A DNA stretch of 41,203 nucleotides from Linderina pennispora (lineage: Eukaryota > Kickxellomycota > Kickxellomycetes > Kickxellales > Kickxellaceae). Made by a program: the position numbers and the translations under genes. The notes under the pieces were generated by a model. It searched no databases. It was not told where the DNA came from and worked only from the letters and a program-made list of their open reading frames with translations. The DNA is taken from positions 1-41,203 of the forward strand of contig NW_024468326.1 in assembly GCF_002104995.1 (NCBI RefSeq), written 5' to 3'. Positions 26,516 to 36,628 of this stretch are shown piece by piece (the first letter of the stretch is position 1; every line of letters starts with the position of its first letter).

Positions 26516-28798
26516 TCATGGCAGTGCATTGGCGTAATGCTTGCCCAGGAAAGCCATTTCGCCGCCATACGACGCACGGTTGAGCACAAAGAATCCGTCG
26601 ACCACGCCGTTGACGCTATTGCCCTTGGCGCTGCCAATCGTGCCAATCGGTCCGGTCACCACCATCGTCTCGTTGCGCAGCTGGTCCCATCTCGGGTTCC
26701 AGTACTGCACCCACGTCTGCCTGCGCATATTGAAGAACACCGACGTCTTGGTGCCATCGGCCGAAAACGCAATATGCGACCACTTGTCCTTGGGCAGGAT
26801 AATCTGCGTCGCATACTGGTGCCCGTCCTGCTCGAACGTCACTGTCGGGCTGGTCGCATTGCTAATCAGCAATCTGCCGTCGCCGGACTCGAGCAGCACG
26901 GCGTTCGGCTGCTGGTCACCGGTGGGCTTGACCCACAGCCCGATTGCGTACGGGTACCGGATCGACTCCAACGGCGTCTCAATGTACGCATCGCTCGAGA
27001 GCTGCACTGCCTTGCCGTGGCCCTCGCCGATTTCGACGATCTTGGCTCCGTTCTTGAGCTCGCCATGGTACTGGTTTCCAGACGCATCCTTGACGCCATC
27101 CTCAAAGTCATACGAAATGACGAACTGGCCCTTGGACTTGGGCCGGCGCTGCAGTGTCAGCCCGGGGATGTTCTCCAGCAGCTTCTTGGCCTTGGGTGCC
27201 CAGTCGTCGTAGGAAACACGCTGCGTGTTTTGCGCGCCCGACCACAGCTTCTCGGCCACAGCGCCAGCCGCCTTGGACACACGGTCGAACACCTCGACGC
27301 GCGTCACAGACTCGCCCAAAAAGTCGTTCCAGTTGGCGAACCCGCCGCCCGTAAGCAGCGGCTCGTTCGGCTTTAGATTGCGGCTCGAATTGGTCTTGTC
27401 GAGGATGTCAAACACCCAGGGCTCCCAGAGCTCATACAGCTTCTTGCTGTCCAGGTAGTCCCAGTACGACTGCGAGCGCGGCACCAAGTAGACGTCGGGA
27501 GCATTCAGATTCGACACCTTGTGGCCGCGCTTCACCAGATCCACCGGGTTCGAGTACGTCCAGTCCCAGTGGTCCGTGGTAATGTCGGTTTTGATTTCAA
27601 TGGTGCCCGGTAGTTTGACGTCCGAGCCCCACATGCGCACGGTGCGGTTGAAGTTGTCCCGGAAGTAGTCGTGGAAGTGGTTGACGAATTTGCGCGCCAA
27701 GTCACCCTTGGTCTCGTCGTACTCGTCGGCGCCTATCGAAATCTCGCGCGAGTCGAACCATCCGACAAACTCGCCCCACAGCTTCTCCACAAACGTCCAC
27801 ACTTCGGGATTGCCCAGGTCAAGCCAGTCGCCGCGCGCGGTGTCGTTCTGAATCGACCACTCTGGATGGAACTTTGTAAAGCACAAAGAGTGCGCCGGCG
27901 TATCGATCTCCGGAATCAGATCCTGTCCGTGCGCCTTGATGAAATCCTGGAACTCGCGCATATCCTTTTTGGTATACGCCATATCTGCATTTGCGTATTT
28001 GGCAAACTCTGGGTTATCCGACTTGAGGCGGAACCCCGAATAGTACGTGTTCCAGTCGGGCATCAGGTTCTTGACGCGCATGCCCGGATTGTCATTGTAG
28101 TGGTGGTGCAAGGTGTTGTACTTGAAGAACGACGTCACCACCGAGTACTCGCGCAGATCCGACTGCGGGAACGGCTTGCGCGCAATGTCCTGCATGAACT
28201 TGCGCTCATTGTAGTTCGGGAAGTCTCTGGCCCGGCCCTGCGCCAGCCCATCCCCCTCGGCAAGTATCACCATCTGCAGCAATGTCCGTGTGCCCCAGAA
28301 CGCTCCGCGGGATGTCACCGCCTGGATCTGCACGCCCTTCTTGTTGATATCCAACAGGTATCCCTCGTGGTTCAAGGCCTTGTCCAGCGCGTTAGCGCCC
28401 AAAGTCAGGAAAATGTCGCCCTTTGAGGGCTTGCTCGACACCGCGACTTGGAGCTCGTGGCCGGTCACCTCGTGCAGGTCCTTTTGCAGTGTCTTGGCAA
28501 AGTCCGTCAGAGTCGAGGGGTTCGCCATGAACGTGTTTGGGGCGTCGCAGGAGCCGCCCTTGGCGTACTTCGGGTCGACGACGATTCGCGTCTGCTTGGT
28601 TAGCTGCCACGTGCCCTTGGCTCCCTGCCACTCCTGCAGAGATGGGATCACAAATGGCGTCGGGTTGACGTCCTTGCCATGGGAGCTGGTCGTGGTTGCC
28701 ACCACATCTGATGAATCGTTGGGCACTGGGTTGGCCAGCACTCCGACCGTGCCGATGGCTGCTAGGGCAGCGAGGAAAGTAATGCCGACGCGTCTCAT
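26516..28798 (-). CDS. Secreted beta-N-acetylhexosaminidase (GH20) with lectin-like C-terminal domain
   Basis: 760 residues with a signal peptide (residues 1-22, cleavage near LANP). An N-terminal GH20b-like domain (about 45-190) is followed by the TIM barrel (about 195-550). The catalytic Asp-Glu pair is in REISIGADEYD (D358, E359), and LIPEIDTPAHS (294-304) is the other substrate-side signature. The C-terminal part (about 565-755) has the beta-rich pattern of a LamG/concanavalin-like domain (VISYDFEDGVKDASGNQYHG, YAIGLWVKP). It should remove terminal GlcNAc/GalNAc from chitin oligomers or glycans outside the cell; the lectin domain may target cell-wall glycans (inference). GADE rather than the usual fungal GGDE, and the C-terminal lectin, recall bacterial-style GH20 enzymes. 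Confidence 0.9.
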   Translation of the reverse strand: MRRVGITFLAALAAIGTVGVLANPVPNDSSDVVATTTSSHGKDVNPTPFVIPSLQEWQGAKGTWQLTKQTRIVVDPKYAKGGSCDAPNTFMANPSTLTDFAKTLQKDLHEVTGHELQVAVSSKPSKGDIFLTLGANALDKALNHEGYLLDINKKGVQIQAVTSRGAFWGTRTLLQMVILAEGDGLAQGRARDFPNYNERKFMQDIARKPFPQSDLREYSVVTSFFKYNTLHHHYNDNPGMRVKNLMPDWNTYYSGFRLKSDNPEFAKYANADMAYTKKDMREFQDFIKAHGQDLIPEIDTPAHSLCFTKFHPEWSIQNDTARGDWLDLGNPEVWTFVEKLWGEFVGWFDSREISIGADEYDETKGDLARKFVNHFHDYFRDNFNRTVRMWGSDVKLPGTIEIKTDITTDHWDWTYSNPVDLVKRGHKVSNLNAPDVYLVPRSQSYWDYLDSKKLYELWEPWVFDILDKTNSSRNLKPNEPLLTGGGFANWNDFLGESVTRVEVFDRVSKAAGAVAEKLWSGAQNTQRVSYDDWAPKAKKLLENIPGLTLQRRPKSKGQFVISYDFEDGVKDASGNQYHGELKNGAKIVEIGEGHGKAVQLSSDAYIETPLESIRYPYAIGLWVKPTGDQQPNAVLLESGDGRLLISNATSPTVTFEQDGHQYATQIILPKDKWSHIAFSADGTKTSVFFNMRRQTWVQYWNPRWDQLRNETMVVTGPIGTIGSAKGNSVNGVVDGFFVLNRASYGGEMAFLGKHYANALP

Positions 28799-29633
28799 GG
28801 GTTTATTATGACGAGGCTGGCTTCTTGATATAATAATAAAATAGTACTCGGGGCTATAGCAAAAATAGGTTTAGTTGAAGGAAGAGGTTGATACGGATTC
28901 TCAAAAGCGCAAGATGGCAACTAGCTCGTCCTTGTTTTATACCTGCGAGCAGGCCTTGCCCACAGCGTGGTTGCCAATGTTTGTTCCATTTTGTCTTCGC
29001 TCAAGCAAATCCAAGCCTTGAACTCGGCCACTTCCTCGCTTCCCGCTCCAAGAAACGGCACCGCGATTCTGCATGGAACCTCCTTCCCGACAATTTCACA
29101 ACAGGACAAGGAATCTACTGGACTCCGGGAACACAGCTGCGTGGTGGCGAGATCCGCACATGTGTGCATATTCCGCTCATTCGCCCTCATCCGGAAAACA
29201 GTCAATCCGTCCCAGTGCCTCCGCGAATCGGTCGATATGTCGGTGCAATGAGGCACAAAAATGGGCAGAAAGAAACCCATGCAGTTCGCTGGAAGTCATG
29301 AGGTCAGCGAGACCGATGTGTACAGTGGATCTTCAAAATGTCTTCTCGAATTCTGCTTTCCAACGCACACTCTCTGGAGCGCCATGACCGAGGATTTACC
29401 AGTCAGTGCCTCAGTTCTGCAAGCACCCTACTCCCTCCGGTCCTTTGTGAACATGAGACGCACCCTTTTTCCACGCTGCATTTTGTGGCAAACTAGAGTG
29501 ACCAGAACGTCCCCGAGTCATTATTTAGCCATTCTGTTGGAGTGTTGCAAGAGGTAAAAACAGGGTGTGGATAAATATTTTAACAAGAAAACCCAACATT
29601 TACATAAAAAACTAGCACACAGAGTGACTGGCT
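28799..29633. other. Intergenic: GH20 promoter and sequence without a gene
   Basis: AT-rich bases next to 28800-28860 are the GH20 promoter side. The rest has only short frames of no recognisable type. Confidence 0.4.
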
Positions 29634-30002
29634 CTACGAAAGCACTGCCTTGGTCAGCGACATTATATACGATTGCCTGATCCGGTTCGCCAAATAGTCT
29701 GCATTCAGGCCTGCAATGTAGTTATCCGTAGACTGTGCTTTGACTTGCACCACATCTTCCATTAGCTTGTACAGCGCAATACGGTAATTGGCCGTCTCTG
29801 GGTGCACATACAGTGCACTGGCCGTCTCCAGATCGCCCAGGAACACTGCCAGTTTTGAGTAAGCGTCCTGCTCGTGCCCATCAAACGGTTTGATACGCGC
29901 TAGGCGCTGCACCATCCCGTACATGCCAGCTAGCTGCCCAATGCTCAGACTGGCTGCCGCACAGATTCCAATGAAAAGCAGAAAAACGAGTGCGATGTTC
30001 AT
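29634..30002 (-). CDS. Small secreted helical protein, unknown family
   Basis: Start chosen at 30002 (MNIALVFLLFIGICAAAS), giving 122 residues with a clear signal peptide (about 1-18); an upstream in-frame ATG at 30014 adds four residues. The mature part is mostly helical and has no cysteine: SIGQLAGMYGMVQRLARI, then LETASALYVHPETANYRI, then YLANRIRQSYIMSLTKAVL. A TATA box (30071-30078) lies about 70 bases upstream, supporting expression. No family was recognised. Intact, single exon. Sitting at the edge of a gene-poor tract fits lineage-specific secreted proteins, which is inference. Confidence 0.6.
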   Translation of the reverse strand: MNIALVFLLFIGICAAASLSIGQLAGMYGMVQRLARIKPFDGHEQDAYSKLAVFLGDLETASALYVHPETANYRIALYKLMEDVVQVKAQSTDNYIAGLNADYLANRIRQSYIMSLTKAVLS

Positions 30003-30070
30003 TTTTAAACACACAAGTAATCAACAAGGTTTGACAAAACTGAGGTACCAGCATATATGCCGTTCCGCAG

Positions 30071-30078
30071 CTTTTATA
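30071..30078 (-). promoter_or_regulatory. TATA box of the small helical secreted gene
   Basis: TATAAAAG on the minus strand, about 70 bases upstream of the ATG at 30002. Confidence 0.5.
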
Positions 30079-33000
30079 TTCGGATGTTCCCCGCACACTC
30101 GGTCACGATGCGAATTTTGTGAGCACATCTTGCTGTTTCTTGCTGGCTGTGAAAAGACTAACGAGTTTTTACAAGTGTGGAGAACGTGAGGCTACAATGG
30201 TTTCAGTTTATCCCGCTTCCCATACAACTCACTAGGGCTGATTGGCGGAATGGAAGCATCGCCGATTTAGTTCTGAATTTGTTATTGGCGATATTTTGCA
30301 ACTGTACACACATCAATAGCACCAATCTAGTAACTCTCGGATAGCACAAGTTTTGTATCCCCAGTTGATGCTGAGCTGCTCTCCAAAGGACTGGTATTTG
30401 CATACAGGTGATGACGACTTTATTTCACTCGCTGTAGTCACTAGCGCAACTACTGCAAGCTCTGTGCCGATAGCTATTCAAGTTGACCCTGAGCTTTCCT
30501 CAGCAGCTTTTAGAAGGTAACCTGAGGAAATAGTCAAGTCGCAATATGCTACTCCATCTATTGCTACAGCCAGAGAACAGGGTGAGCTGGGCTGTCCTAG
30601 TGGGGCTAGGCTCGAATTCCACTAGTTGGAGACTGCTCCAAGCATCCAACTGGGGACACTTTAATGATATGAAAAAATCATTGATGTCCACTGTTGATAC
30701 GTGATACGCATAAACAAATTGTATTCGTGAAAAATAGCATTCAGATGGCTGAGGATAGTAATGAATAGGGATCATGGAGTGGCTATTAAATACTAGTTGC
30801 ATTTTATGCACAATAATACTGTAGTGACATATCCCATAGACCGACTATTCAGGACACAAGGAAACACTTCGCGTAGCTGCTGATTCGTACTGCATCACAT
30901 GTATTATTAGCAATGCAGCAACTATCTACCCCTTGTGGTATTAACCTAACGCAAACATATCCAAAGGGGTTCAGTATACAAAGCGGCGATATATGCTTGG
31001 TATGTACAACATAATACTTTCCTAGTATATACCACACTACTATTGCAAGCAGTGGTTTGGTGACATACACAGTCGTGCTGAGAAGTACTTTGGGGCTGGA
31101 CCCCTATAGATTATGTTTATTCTGACCCTCCGCCCTTTTCAAAATGCAATTCTCAGATGCTCTGTTTCCGTTCTTTTAGTAACAGTGATGTCAGCCGCTA
31201 ACCAGCATGAGTATGTAAAGGAAGCTTAGAGCAGCAATAGCTATGTCATTGAAGCCATGATCGTTGGGGTCGAATCCATTAATGACATTCCCTCTGACCA
31301 AAGAAAGTGCTTAATACTGTTATTAATGAAGATGTTGACAAGGAACATGTTATCACAAATCCTATCAAATCAGAGGTAGAAGGTATGTCTGGAGTATTCA
31401 GCAATTCAGACTGCAATAGATTCTCCAACTGCAGCACTGGGAATAATCAGACATTAGAATAAAGTTGGCTGAACCTTATTGCGCTGGCACACAGACATTT
31501 AAGCTAAACAAGATTGATGTTTTAAGAGACGTCTGGGTACTCATGCCTGTGTAATTAGCCAATGCTGATTGCAGTCCTATCATCCGGCATATATGTCCAG
31601 TGAGCAACCATTATGGTGAAACAGCCTAAATGCATGAATCATTGAGCGCAGAGTGGAAAGTAGACTGGAACAGCCAGGATTATGTATAATGAGCTGGAAA
31701 AGGGCTGGCACTAGTCGTTGGGACAAGCAAAGGAAAGCAAAGAGACAAAAGAGTCAAGTCTAGTGGCTAGACAGATTATGAATAAGGGAGTAACAGTTAA
31801 AAATGAGGAACGCTTCATCAAATTTCTGACAGTTGAGTTTGAAATTGAGAGATATTGGGCTTCAATGGACCGGAGGAAGTTGTGAGTTTGGTGAAATTTC
31901 TTGCTGGACCTAAATCCATACCACCACATAATACTGAAGAGAAACAGCAGCGGGACACATTAATTTGGTTCCCGTTGTTTCAACCAGAAGAAAAATACAA
32001 TAACAAGAACGCAAGGCAAGCAATGGTCCATTCAGCCCTGAAAACACTTCTTTGGTATCAAACGCTTTAGGCGATTCGCAGTTGCCAACCAAGAGAATGG
32101 CCGCTGCTACATTTAACATCATGCGGTTCTTTCTAACTCTTGCACATATAGGAGAGGGTCGTAAGAGGTCGCCACAAGCCTAAAAAGTATGTTTAAGGTT
32201 TTTATATTGTTAAAGGAATCGAAAGGAAGGAAACAGAGAAAGGATGAAGGAGATACGAGAATCTCGCTAGGTCCTCAAACTCCAATTCCTCCTAATGACC
32301 TGGAATGGGCATCAGTGTGCCATTATCCTGTAGAGCAAGGGGGCAAATGGACAGGAGATGAGGAGATGCCTACTGAAAGGGGGCCAGGAATGTTGTCAGA
32401 CACAACTGGAACTTGGTTGCCAGTCTAGATAGCCGTAGAGGAAGCAAACCTAGTGAAAGGTATAGCCCATAAAGCAGCTGTCACAATCGCAGAAATTGTG
32501 GTTGGTGGCCATGGTTGATGGGGGACAGTGCGTTCGTGTTGCAAAGAATATAGTGTAAAAGTTGAATTCCACGATGGAGTGAAAGGAAAAGACAAAATGC
32601 CGGGCTGGAAATGTCCTGCCAGGATGCTTTTTAGTGTGAAATCTCCTTCTAGGATAAGGGCTTCGACGTGTTGAAGGCGGCTCTTTCTCAGCTACATGCT
32701 AGGTGACTACAAAAACAATAGAGGGATGTGCACTAGCAGTTGACAAGGGGTGTGGGCCAACCAGTTGTTCCTAGCCTAGGATCACTGGAAATACCAGTGG
32801 CTACCATTGTCCAGTAAAAAAAATCAGACAGAGCGGAACAGGAGGAAAGCCGCATATCATGCAGACATCATGTTGGACACATGCATACAAGCACAACACC
32901 TGGCCAGCTTGAATTAAAGGTGGCTGCACGCCAGAGTTGGTTGTGTGGATATCAGGACTTGCAAGAGGTGGAAATTTGTGCACTACCACCTGCCTCTCGC

Positions 33001-33944
33001 CGCCCGAATGTCTGAGCCAAGAACGCCTTGCATATACGGCATCTGCTGAACTTTTTCTGACTCGGAGATACATATAGAAAAATGGCCGCAGGTTAACATG
33101 CCTAGTTGTTTTCTGGCCAACAGCACTTGCATTGGTGCTACTGTGGCCTGCAGGAGATAGGAGATATCCATGGCTCGGCGCTCTATATATTACTTTCTAA
33201 AACCAGTATTACTTTCTATTGCCACTCAAGGCCACCAGGACCACAAATTTTGTGTCCTGGGTCCATAGAGGTGGATCAAAAGGACACAGGATCCTCTTTA
33301 GTGTTGCTGCCTGGATCAAATATGTATCAGTTACACTCCATTGCTGTCCGCTAGTCAGAAAAGCATTGTTTGTAAGGTGGTAGGTCGTGAAGAAGTCATA
33401 GATAATGCATTGCTTCACTGCTAGCCTTCATCGGACGAACATGGGTTCTAATGTGCATAACATGCAGTCCATAGCAACCTCTACATGTGTGCAAAAACCT
33501 TCTCATATAGCCATGCTGTGAAGAGTCACGAAATTATGAATGGGCTGGCACCATCTGACAAAGTCCAGGATGGAGTTGTGGATTTTGGCAGTAATGTGTT
33601 TGCACCCAACGCGCATCATGCACAGTGCCCAGAGGAATTGGGATAGCTACCACCAGAACTGAAGGGCGTGGGAACATAGCTAGAAGTAGTGCTCCTGGTT
33701 TTCCCCTGGGCATTGACATATAAGGCGTTGTCTATCGACTCCCAAGGAGATATACACTATATGTATGGCCTATATTCTCTACTATTGTACTTGTTTGCTA
33801 GATTAAATTGTCTGCTTAGATTTCTCCGAAATGCTGCCGCAATCAATGAATATGAATAACCGTTCAATGTTGCGGCGTTATTCAGCTACCAAGTGAATGC
33901 AATAGAATTGCTTAGCCCTACTGCTATTGAAATAAGATCGGCGC
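30079..33944. other. Gene-poor, AT-richer tract
   Basis: No frame above about 105 codons and no coherent domain on either strand. A minus-strand frame at 30849-31070 has a string (ILNPFGYVCVRLIPQ) faintly like the LRxFGCxxYVHIP region of Ty1/copia integrases, and plus-strand frames near 31170-32080 are broken by many stops. No terminal repeats, reverse-transcriptase motif or insertion footprint could be made out. Old retroelement debris is possible but unproven. Confidence 0.35.
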
Positions 33945-33954
33945 TATATTTAAA
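33945..33954 (+). promoter_or_regulatory. TATA-like box of the Cys-rich secreted gene
   Basis: TATATTTAAA, about 190 bases upstream of the ATG at 34136; would imply a 5' leader of roughly 150 bases. Confidence 0.4.
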
Positions 33955-34135
33955 GTAGAGGAGTTCATGCAGTGCACCATCCAGCACAGCTATCCATTTA
34001 TCCTGAACATTCTTCAATACACCAGCTTTTGGGAGAACAAATCTACATCAAGCATATATGACAGTACATACTTCCTGTTTGTCGAATATCAGCACAATCA
34101 CCTTTACAATCAACTTTCCTTTACTACCAACCACA

Positions 34136-34393
34136 ATGAAGCTCCTATTCGCCGTCCTTGCTATTGTGGGTGTTGTGTCTGCCGTCAATGCGACTCCTAA
34201 TTCCAGCTCAGGCTCAACCAATACGCATGTAGTTTACCCACCAAGGTCGACACCGCCTGCTGGAGGAAACAGCAATGTGCTGTGGCACCCGTGCATGCAT
34301 GTGAAGTGTGCGCCTAATGAAGTGTGTATTGAAAAGCAAGTCCAGTGCTTTGTTGCTCCTTGCTATCCGATCCCTGAGTGTGTTGCTGTATGA
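34136..34393 (+). CDS. Small secreted six-cysteine protein
   Basis: 85 residues from the ATG at 34136, chosen because a signal peptide follows directly (MKLLFAVLAIVGVVSAVNAT). A Ser/Thr/Pro/Gly spacer (about 20-50) leads to a compact Cys-rich end with six cysteines: HPCMHVKCAPNEVC, then QVQC, APC and PIPEC. The pattern C-x4-C-x5-C...C-x3-C-x5-C with VQCxxxPCxPxPEC occurs in secreted proteins of several eukaryotes, close to follistatin-like/Kazal-type N-terminal loops. Three disulfides are likely. Function is unknown; protease inhibition or surface binding are only possibilities. TATA-like box upstream, AATAAA downstream. Confidence 0.75.
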   Translation: MKLLFAVLAIVGVVSAVNATPNSSSGSTNTHVVYPPRSTPPAGGNSNVLWHPCMHVKCAPNEVCIEKQVQCFVAPCYPIPECVAV

Positions 34394-34756
34394 AAGAAAG
34401 CAGCCTATGCCTGCAACGAGTTACATTGGGTATCGCCACATTCATGCGCTGTTGGCTGCACAGCGTAGCGTCTCGAATATTGGTGACACCGCATTTTCCT
34501 AAGCGATGATTAAATAAAATCACTGATCAACTTTTCTGCGAATCGCCGTTTTGCATTGGCCCAACCATCAATTTTCATGAAATGCAAGCTTATGATAACG
34601 TTGGGAAGCACGGAGAACCTCCAGCGCCGTCTTTACCCTCCCGGACCTTTCGCAAAGCTTTTAATTTTTGTACTATTCTGACCGAATAAGGAACCGTATT
34701 ATCTCTACATTTTACTAGCGATCGTTTAAGCAGCCCACCCCAGGTACACATCAACC
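34394..34756. other. Intergenic between the Cys-rich gene and TIM44
   Basis: 3' region of the Cys-rich gene and promoter of TIM44. No gene seen. Confidence 0.5.
34513..34518 (+). terminator. AATAAA polyadenylation signal of the Cys-rich gene
   Basis: AATAAA about 120 bases past the stop at 34393. Confidence 0.45.
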
Positions 34757-36106
34757 ATGAACAACGCACTTTTCCGGTTGCGCACAAACACCACGGCAGT
34801 CTCGGGCGTCGCACTGCGCCTGACCCGCAGCGGCACCACCGCATACAAGCCCATCGCCAGCCGCTACCTCCTGGCCTCTGGTCTTCACACGTCACGCATT
34901 CAGCTTGATGGCGGGCACATCAGCCCGATCAAGGCATTCGCCGAGTCGATCAAGCGGCAGGTGAAGGAGAACCAGGAGATGCAAGAGAACATGAAGCTGC
35001 TGGAGGACCGTAGCAGCAAGATTGCGGATTCTGCGGCGATGAAGAAGACAAAAGAGGCGGCATCGGCAAGTTCCGAGGCGCTCAAGAAGACAGCCAAAGT
35101 TGTTGGCGGCGCAGTGGGCGAGGGAATCAAGGTTGTCGCCGATACGCCGGTAGTGAAGGCGACGGGCGCGGCTGTCAAGACCACAGCCAAGGCTGTAGGC
35201 ACGGCAGCATCGGCGGCGACGGCCCCTATCCGTAATACCGAGACGTATAAGTCGGTCGAGCGCAACGTCAAGGGCTATGTGGACGAGGCGTCGCTGCAGT
35301 ACGGTGGGTACCGGGACAAGGAGACGCGGGCGCGGTCGCGCATCATGAGCCGCACGAACAAGGCGCGGTCTTTTGCAGAGTACCAGCGTACACGTGCTGT
35401 CAAGGCCGACGAGAACGCCGGCGAGGGCATGGTGTTGCACAAGGATTCCAAGTGGAAGGAGAGCTGGGATAACTTCAAGTCGACCAACTCGGTGATGCAG
35501 GGCATCTTCAAGGCGCGCAAGGACTATGAGGAGAGCGAGAACCCCGTGATCGAGGCGTCCAGGGTAGTCACTGACAAGGTGCGCGGCGTGTTTGGCTTCT
35601 TCTTTAACGAGACCGAGTCGGCGACGGCTCTGCGTCAGATCCGCGATCAGATCGACCCGACGTTTAATGTCGAGGACTTCATCCGCGAGTGTCGCGAGTT
35701 CATTATCCCTGAGATCCTGGACGCATACCTGCACAGTGACGCAGAGACGCTGAAGGTGTGGTGCTCGGAGGCCTCGTATAATGTGCTGACGGCCATCTTC
35801 ACGGCACAGGTGCAGCAGGGCGTTATCAGCGACTGCAAGATCCTGGACATGCGCCACGTCGACTTCCACTCGGCGCGCATGCTGGAGAACGACGTGCCTG
35901 TCATTGTTGTGACTTTCCAGACACAGGAAAACAACGTCTTCCGCGACAAGAAGACCGGCGAGATCGTCCAGGGGTCTGAGGACGTCATTGAGGCCTGCCA
36001 CTACGTCTCGATCTTCACCAAGGTTCCCGAGAACGCCGACGATCCAGTCACCAACGGCTGGAAGATGATCGATCTGGCCAAGCAGGCTTCGCGTCCTACC
36101 TGGTAG
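34757..36106 (+). CDS. TIM44: Mitochondrial import inner membrane translocase subunit Tim44
   Basis: 449 residues, intact, no intron. The first about 45 residues are rich in Arg, Ser, Thr and Leu without acidic residues, a mitochondrial presequence. An N-terminal charged helical segment (AFAESIKRQVKENQEMQENM) is where Tim44 contacts mtHsp70 and Tim17/23 (family knowledge). An Ala/Lys/Val-rich amphipathic stretch follows (about 105-165). The C-terminal Tim44 domain (about 265-445) has FNVEDFIRECREFIIPEILD and ARMLENDVPVIVVTFQTQE. It anchors mtHsp70 to the TIM23 channel on the matrix side of the inner membrane. Convergent to the uS14m gene, whose 3' end is 87 bases away. Confidence 0.95.
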   Translation: MNNALFRLRTNTTAVSGVALRLTRSGTTAYKPIASRYLLASGLHTSRIQLDGGHISPIKAFAESIKRQVKENQEMQENMKLLEDRSSKIADSAAMKKTKEAASASSEALKKTAKVVGGAVGEGIKVVADTPVVKATGAAVKTTAKAVGTAASAATAPIRNTETYKSVERNVKGYVDEASLQYGGYRDKETRARSRIMSRTNKARSFAEYQRTRAVKADENAGEGMVLHKDSKWKESWDNFKSTNSVMQGIFKARKDYEESENPVIEASRVVTDKVRGVFGFFFNETESATALRQIRDQIDPTFNVEDFIRECREFIIPEILDAYLHSDAETLKVWCSEASYNVLTAIFTAQVQQGVISDCKILDMRHVDFHSARMLENDVPVIVVTFQTQENNVFRDKKTGEIVQGSEDVIEACHYVSIFTKVPENADDPVTNGWKMIDLAKQASRPTW

Positions 36107-36149
36107 ACGCACCCAAAAGTACCTTTTTCGAGATAGACATTCAGCACAA

Positions 36150-36155
36150 TTTATT
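36150..36155 (-). terminator. AATAAA polyadenylation signal of the uS14m gene
   Basis: AATAAA on the minus strand, 39-44 bases past the stop at 36194-36196 of the family-like frame. The uncorrected frame runs past it, to 36141, which supports the earlier stop. Confidence 0.5.
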
Positions 36156-36193
36156 TTTTGACAGCTGCAGACGAGCCCAGTGCCACGCACCCT

Positions 36194-36494
36194 TTACCAA
36201 GATGCCTTGTCGACACCCGGCAGATCGCCGTTCAGCGCGTGCAGGCGGAACTGGAAGCGGCACATCTTCCACTCGTTGAAGATACCGCGACCACGGCCGG
36301 TGATAAGGCAGCCGGTTCTTAATGGCCGTCGGGCTGGCCTCGCGCGGCGTGCGATTCAGCGCCAGCTGTGCCTGCATGCGAATTTGAGGCTCCAGTGTCG
36401 TGTTGCGCGACATGTACCGCCATATTGTCCGCTCCAGCTCCTTGTCCACAATCGACTTGCGCGCCTTGATGTTACGGAGGATTCTCGACTTCAT
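36194..36494 (-). CDS. MRP2: Mitochondrial small ribosomal protein uS14m, one-base frame break
   Basis: From the ATG at 36494 the frame reads a typical S14 start (MKSRILRNIKARKS...LERTIWRYMSRN...QAQLALNRTPREAS). At CCGG (36312-36315) one extra base throws it into nonsense, with a stop at 36141. The neighbouring frame continues the S14 signature (CLITGRGRGIFNEWKMCRF, then a short GDLPGVDKASW end) and stops at 36194-36196, for about 99 residues, the usual S14 size. AATAAA follows 39 bases later. uS14 sits in the head of the small subunit and is needed for mitochondrial translation. A broken sole copy is unlikely in a living fungus, so a sequence error is the simpler reading. Confidence 0.85.
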
Positions 36495-36628
36495 TTGTGG
36501 ACTGAATAAAGGCTAGGCAAGAAAATGTAAATTTGAGGTCAAAGAGAAAAAAGCCCAAAAGCCCAAAATCGTGGCATTTGGTAAGGATAAGCGCACCCCA
36601 GATCACGATCAGCAGGATGGGCTCTCAA
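36495..36628. other. Short spacer between uS14m and the AAA-ATPase_like gene
   Basis: Promoter side of uS14m and 3' side of the AAA-ATPase_like gene. Nothing else seen. Confidence 0.4.

Noticed and set aside
31266-31279. GGGTCGAATCC, resembling a B box in the gene-poor tract
   Set aside because: One mismatch to consensus and no tRNA fold around it; a SINE is possible but unsupported.
34892-36190. 432-codon minus-strand frame over TIM44
   Set aside because: Leu/Arg/Val-rich shadow; Tim44 on the plus strand is certain.
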